Below the pieces are notes generated by a model. The model ran no database searches and was not told where the DNA came from. It saw nothing but the letters and a program-made list of their open reading frames with translations. From the NCBI RefSeq assembly GCF_900188025.1, contig NZ_FZNO01000001.1:310001-374000 (forward strand): a stretch of DNA of 64,000 bases, in the 5' to 3' direction. This document shows positions 60,312 to 64,000 of the stretch, one piece after another. Both the position numbers and the translations under genes were made by a program. The DNA comes from Blastococcus mobilis. GTDB taxonomy: Bacteria > Actinomycetota > Actinomycetes > Mycobacteriales > Geodermatophilaceae. Positions within the stretch are counted from its first letter, which is position 1, and every line of letters starts with the position of its first letter.

Positions 60312-60626
60312 GTGTACTGGCTCGTGCTCATCATCTCCGGCGTCCTCGAAGCCGTGTGGGCGACCGCGCTCAGCAAGTCCGAGGGCCTCACCCGCTTGGC
60401 GCCGACCGTCGTCTTCCTGACCGCCCTGGCCGCCAGCATGGCCGGCCTCGCCTACGCGATGCGTGGCCTCCCGGTCGGCACTGCCTACGCCGTCTGGGTG
60501 GGCATCGGCGCCGCTCTGACCGCCGGCTACGCCATGTGGTCCGGACAGGAGCCGGTGTCGGTGTTGCGGGTGTTCCTGCTCCTGGGCATCGTCGGCTGCG
60601 TCATCGGCCTCAAGGTCACGCACTGA
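60312..60626 (+). CDS. gdx: SMR-family guanidinium exporter (Gdx/SugE type)
   Basis: 104 residues, four membrane helices. WLVLIISGVLEAVWATALSK holds the essential Glu of SMR transporters (about residue 13), with the Gdx-type KSEG after it; GTAYAVWVGIGAALTAGYAM is the second signature. Works as an antiparallel dimer exchanging guanidinium for protons. GTG 60312 has AGGAG seven bases upstream. The riboswitch in front makes guanidinium, not quaternary ammonium, the likely substrate. Confidence 0.93.
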   Translation: MYWLVLIISGVLEAVWATALSKSEGLTRLAPTVVFLTALAASMAGLAYAMRGLPVGTAYAVWVGIGAALTAGYAMWSGQEPVSVLRVFLLLGIVGCVIGLKVTH

Positions 60627-60791
60627 CGCACCGGGCACGTCCGGCACGACCAGCTCCTGGCGCGAGCAGCGGTCGGCACGAGCACCCCCTGGCAGTCGAG
60701 GCCACCATGGCAGCCACGTCGGCGGGAGCCGCACGTGACCAGCCGTCCCGAGAACGCCTGCACGCCGGCGACCTCGGCGAGGCGAGGCGGT

Positions 60792-61853
60792 TCACTGCGC
60801 GGATTCGCGCCCATCGCCCGGGGGTGGGCACTCGCCGCCGGCAGGCGGCGCAGCGGACGGAGCCCGGCCGAACAGTGCGGCCAGCGCCGCGTCGGAAGCG
60901 GCCAGCGCGGTCCGGTCGAAGGTGCTGCTGGAGGCGACCAGCTCGGCGGCCCCGGTGCGGTCGAGCAGCTCGGCGAGCCGGTGCTCCACCTGGGCCGGGG
61001 TGCCGGCGATCGCCGCTGCCGCGGTCTGCTCGAGGTACTGCTGCTGGCGGGGGGTGCGGGCGGCGGCCCGGATGGCGGCCACCGGCTCCAGCGCCGGGAA
61101 CACCCCGGTGGTGCGGGCCTGGGCCATCGCCCACGCCTCGGGCAGCAGCAGGTCAGCGGCCTCCGCGGCGGTGTCGGCGACCAGCACGTCGAGGCTGATC
61201 GCCACCCGCGGCTCCGGCTGCTGCGCGGAGGGCCGGAAGGCGCGTCGGTAGCCGGCCAGCGCCTCCAGTCCCGCCTCCGGGTCGCCGGCCACCCCCAGCA
61301 GCGGGCCGCCGAGGATGACCGGCAGCCCCAGCTCGGCCGCGACCTGCAGGCCGTGCCCCGTGGCCAGCACGTGCAGCGGCACCGCGCCGACCGGCTGCGG
61401 GTGCACGGTGGTCTCCGCCGTCCCGGTCAGGAACCCGCGCAGTTCGGCGAGGTCGGCGGCGAAGTCCCGGTCGGTCTCCCGCAGCGCCCGACGCACCGGC
61501 GGTGTGAAGCCGGGGGAGCGGCCCAGCCCCAGGTCGACCCGGCCGGGGGCGAAGGCGGACAGCGTGGCGAACTGCTCGGCGACCACCAGTGGCTGGTGGT
61601 GCGGCAGCATCACGCCGGCCGAGCCGAGCCGGATGGTCGTCGTCCGGCCGGCGATGGCGGCCAGCAGCACCGCCGGGGCAGCGCCCGCGACTCCGGGCAC
61701 CCCGTGGTGCTCGGCGACCCAGAACCGGCCGAACCCGAGCTGTTCGGCGTGGGCCGCGCGCGCGACGGTGCCGCTGAGCGCCGCGGCGTCGGGTTCGCCC
61801 AGCCGGGTGCGGGACCGGTCCAGCAGGGAGAGCCGCAGCTCCACGTCGACCAC
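60792..61853 (-). CDS. Luciferase-like (LLM) flavin-dependent oxidoreductase
   Basis: 353 residues, TIM barrel. LGFGRFWVAEHHGVPGVAG, IRLGSAGVMLPHHQPLVVAE and PGRVDLGLGRSPGF are the standard blocks of MsnO8-type LLM oxidoreductases, which use FMNH2 or F420. GTG 61853 has GGAG seven bases upstream. The substrate is unknown. Confidence 0.9.
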   Translation of the reverse strand: MVDVELRLSLLDRSRTRLGEPDAAALSGTVARAAHAEQLGFGRFWVAEHHGVPGVAGAAPAVLLAAIAGRTTTIRLGSAGVMLPHHQPLVVAEQFATLSAFAPGRVDLGLGRSPGFTPPVRRALRETDRDFAADLAELRGFLTGTAETTVHPQPVGAVPLHVLATGHGLQVAAELGLPVILGGPLLGVAGDPEAGLEALAGYRRAFRPSAQQPEPRVAISLDVLVADTAAEAADLLLPEAWAMAQARTTGVFPALEPVAAIRAAARTPRQQQYLEQTAAAAIAGTPAQVEHRLAELLDRTGAAELVASSSTFDRTALAASDAALAALFGRAPSAAPPAGGECPPPGDGRESAQ

Positions 61854-62044
61854 GGCAGCTCCAGCGCCGTCCGGCCGGCGGCTGTTCCATCGGCGGAGGT
61901 GGCGTTGCCCCCCAGACCCCGGACGCGCGCTTCGTCCCGACTCCAGAGATCCGCTGTGCTGGCCGTACGCCGCCGTCGACACCGTGCACCGAGCAGCCAC
62001 TCCCGGCGACGACAACAGTCGTAGCGAATCGCGGCCCGGATCCT

Positions 62045-62770
62045 CTAGTGCTGCCGAGCCCGGCCACGCAGGGCTCGCTGGGCGGCAGCGGCCAGGCCGA
62101 TGCCCACCACGGCGGCGGCTGAGGGCTTCGGTGACCATCGCAGCGCGGCGACGGCCGGGCCGGGAGGTGCGTCCCGCGGCGGATCGGACTCACGACCCGG
62201 TGCTCTCGTCGCCGGCTCCGGCGAGGGCTTGGCGAAGGTATCGAGCATTCCGGGGACGAAGGCCGCCATGTCCTGCGGACCTCTGCTCGTGGTGAGGTTG
62301 CCGTCCCGGACGAGGTCCTGATCGAGCCAGGTGGCACCGGCGTTCACCAGGTCGTCGCGGATCCCGGGCCAGGAGGTCAGGGTCCGTCCGTCCAAGAGCC
62401 CCGCCGATGCGAGGACCCACGGTCCGTGGCACAGGGTGGCGATGGGCTTGTCAGTCGCGGCGAACGCGCGGACGAACGCCCGTGCCGGGGCGGACTGCCG
62501 GAGCAGGTCAGGATTGATGAAGCCGCCGGGGAGGAGCAGACCGTCGTAGTCCCGGGGGCTTGCTTCGCTGATCGTCTTGTCCACGCCGACCCGCCTGGCC
62601 GGCACGTGCAGGTTCACCCCACGGATGCGTCCGCGCCGTAGGGACACGACGTCGACCTTCGCGCCGGCCCGCTTCAGGGCTCGCAGGGGAAGGGTCAGCT
62701 CCACCTTCTCGAAGCCGTCGGCCGCCAGGGCGGCGATCCGGCGGCCCTCGAGCGGGCGTCTGGTGGACAT
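62045..62770 (-). CDS. DJ-1/PfpI-family protein with a C-terminal extension
   Basis: 241 residues. The DJ-1/PfpI domain covers residues 1-180: IAALAADGFEKVELTLPLRA, LLLPGGFINPDLLR and PIATLCHGPWVLASAG with the nucleophile Cys. A Pro-rich linker and a short hydrophobic segment (AAVVGIGLAAAAQRAL) follow, which could anchor it to the membrane. GGAGG precedes the ATG. Members include proteases, glyoxalases and chaperones. Stop is UAG. Confidence 0.9.
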   Translation of the reverse strand: MSTRRPLEGRRIAALAADGFEKVELTLPLRALKRAGAKVDVVSLRRGRIRGVNLHVPARRVGVDKTISEASPRDYDGLLLPGGFINPDLLRQSAPARAFVRAFAATDKPIATLCHGPWVLASAGLLDGRTLTSWPGIRDDLVNAGATWLDQDLVRDGNLTTSRGPQDMAAFVPGMLDTFAKPSPEPATRAPGRESDPPRDAPPGPAVAALRWSPKPSAAAVVGIGLAAAAQRALRGRARQH

Positions 62771-62948
62771 GGTGTCCTCCTGTCGCTTCGATCGCGGCGC
62801 GGGGACGGCGGGACCGTCCCCGGCGGCGGAAGTCTCGGCCGGAGCGCCATCAGTACCTGGCGTGCTGCCCAGCCGTCAGCGGCTACCCACACTCCACCGC
62901 CGGACACGTTGCCGGGTGTATCCGTGCACGAGGAACCGCTCCGGCTCC

Positions 62949-64000
62949 TCAGTCGTCCTGGGACTCCAGGATCTGCTGGATGTGCGCCAGAGCTGTCGCC
63001 AGTTCGCGGAAGCTGGTGCTCAGCGGCGAGAGGCCGACTCGAAGACCGCGGGCCGGCCGGAAGTCCGGGATGATGCCCCGACGCCACAGCTCGTCGACGA
63101 CCGACTTCATCGCGTCGTGCTCGAGGGTGACGTGCCCCGCCCGGTGCTCGGCGTCGCGAGGCGAGGCGACGACGACCCCGAGCGGGGCGAGGACCTTGTC
63201 GGCGACCGCGATCGCGTAGTCGGTGAGCAGGACCGACTTGTTCCGGATGGCCGGCATGCCGGCCCGCTCGATCAGCGCCAGCATGTCCTCGATCGGGATC
63301 ATCGACAGGATCGGCGGGGTGCCGCTGAGGAAGCGCCGGATGCCCGACGCGGGGACGTAGTCCGGGCCCATGGCGAACGGCTCGGCGTGGCCCATCCAGC
63401 CCGTGATCGGCTGCGCCAGCTCCTCGTGGAGCCGCTGGGCGACGTAGCCGTAGGCGGGCGCGCCCGGTCCACCGTTGAGGAACTTGTAGCTGCAGCCCAC
63501 GGCGAGATCGACAGCGGCGGCGTCCAGTTGCACGTCGACGACGCCGGCGGAGTGGCAGAGGTCCCACAGCACGAGGGCGCCGGCCCGGTGCGCCGCGGCT
63601 GTGATCCCCGGCAGGTCGGCGATGTAGGCGGACTTGTAGGCCACGTGACTGAGCACGAGGAGCGCCGTCCGGTCGCCCAGCAGCGCGTCGACCTCGGCTC
63701 GCTGCACGCCTGTCGCCGGGTCGGGCTCGATCCACCGGATCGTCCGTCCGGTCTCCGCGGCGATCGAGGCGAGGATGAAGCGGTCGGTCGGGAAGTTCTC
63801 GGTGTCGGCGACGATCTCGGAGCGCTCGGGCCGGGCGTCGACCGCTGCGCGGATGAGCTTGTAGAGCATGACGGTGGTGGAGTCGCCCACGACCGTCTGC
63901 CCCGGGGAAGCCCCGAGGACCGCGCGCCCGATGAGGTCGCCCACGGCCGTCGGACGGTCCATCCAGGACTCGTCCCAGGCGCGGATCAGACGCTCGCCCC
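62949..64000 (-). CDS. kynU: Kynureninase (N-terminus beyond the window)
   Basis: About 350 C-terminal residues; the frame is open to the window edge, so the start lies outside. VGDSTTVMLYKLIRAAVDAR binds PLP phosphate, LVLWDLCHSAG has the PLP-ring Asp, and AVGCSYKFLNGGPGAPAYGY contains the Schiff-base Lys. Cleaves kynurenine to anthranilate and alanine in tryptophan breakdown. Confidence 0.92.
   Translation of the reverse strand, partial: GERLIRAWDESWMDRPTAVGDLIGRAVLGASPGQTVVGDSTTVMLYKLIRAAVDARPERSEIVADTENFPTDRFILASIAAETGRTIRWIEPDPATGVQRAEVDALLGDRTALLVLSHVAYKSAYIADLPGITAAAHRAGALVLWDLCHSAGVVDVQLDAAAVDLAVGCSYKFLNGGPGAPAYGYVAQRLHEELAQPITGWMGHAEPFAMGPDYVPASGIRRFLSGTPPILSMIPIEDMLALIERAGMPAIRNKSVLLTDYAIAVADKVLAPLGVVVASPRDAEHRAGHVTLEHDAMKSVVDELWRRGIIPDFRPARGLRVGLSPLSTSFRELATALAHIQQILESQDD

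Overview
The window is very GC-rich, has GTG/ATG starts and many GTGA/ATGA gene overlaps, and reads as an actinobacterial chromosome. The best single clue to the family is a UGSC-type selenoprotein gene (27372-27884) whose selenocysteine position is an in-frame UAG, not UGA. UAG-programmed selenocysteine is, from memory of the literature, known from Geodermatophilus and Blastococcus, so a Geodermatophilaceae chromosome is the likely source. No rRNA or tRNA gene and no CRISPR array was seen.

Layout. 1-2524: a glutamine synthetase-like gene (cut by the left edge), an amino-acid/polyamine permease and a gamma-glutamyl-GABA hydrolase, a gamma-glutamylation route for amines. 2570-9896: a kinase/flippase fusion, a cation:proton antiporter, an Xre/ImmA-IrrE regulator with a partner gene, and an HD-domain hydrolase. 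10448-12575: a visibly lower-GC insert with two DcrB/PsbP-like genes and the frameshifted tail of a tyrosine integrase, a decayed mobile element. 12786-15172: small membrane and coiled-coil proteins.

15357-30792 is a large catabolic island bounded by a TetR and an IclR regulator. It encodes a complete P450 system (P450, 3Fe-4S ferredoxin, ferredoxin reductase), two phosphotriesterase-family proteins (one with nearly all metal ligands lost), an FAD monooxygenase, an HSL-type esterase, a metallo-beta-lactamase-fold hydrolase, a CocE-type hydrolase, a thioredoxin-domain protein, the UAG selenoprotein and a phenol-hydroxylase-like monooxygenase. The parts fit oxidation of an ester- or lactone-containing compound followed by hydrolysis and ring hydroxylation; the substrate cannot be read from the sequence.

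30861-38293: an App1-phosphatase/phospholipase D fusion, an MMPL transporter, a CPBP protease and a membrane alpha/beta-hydrolase. 38290-44123: a complete Mrp (Mnh) Na+/H+ antiporter operon, mnhA to mnhG, with a frameshift in mnhG and a 77-bp tandem duplication between mnhC and mnhD. 44392-54972: an HdeD-like protein, a lipoprotein, glucose-6-phosphate dehydrogenase coupled to a GH15 glucanase, gene remnants, a TRIC-type channel, a FUSC transporter and a two-gene hypothetical unit that begins with a 39-residue peptide. 55030-64000: a polysaccharide deacetylase, asparaginase, CsbD, a glycerophosphodiesterase, a Ca2+/H+ antiporter, a guanidine-III riboswitch controlling an SMR guanidinium exporter, a luciferase-like oxidoreductase, a DJ-1/PfpI protein and the 3' part of kynureninase.

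The most notable element is the UAG selenoprotein with a bSECIS-like hairpin 11 nt downstream of the UAG, translationally coupled to a thioredoxin-domain partner.
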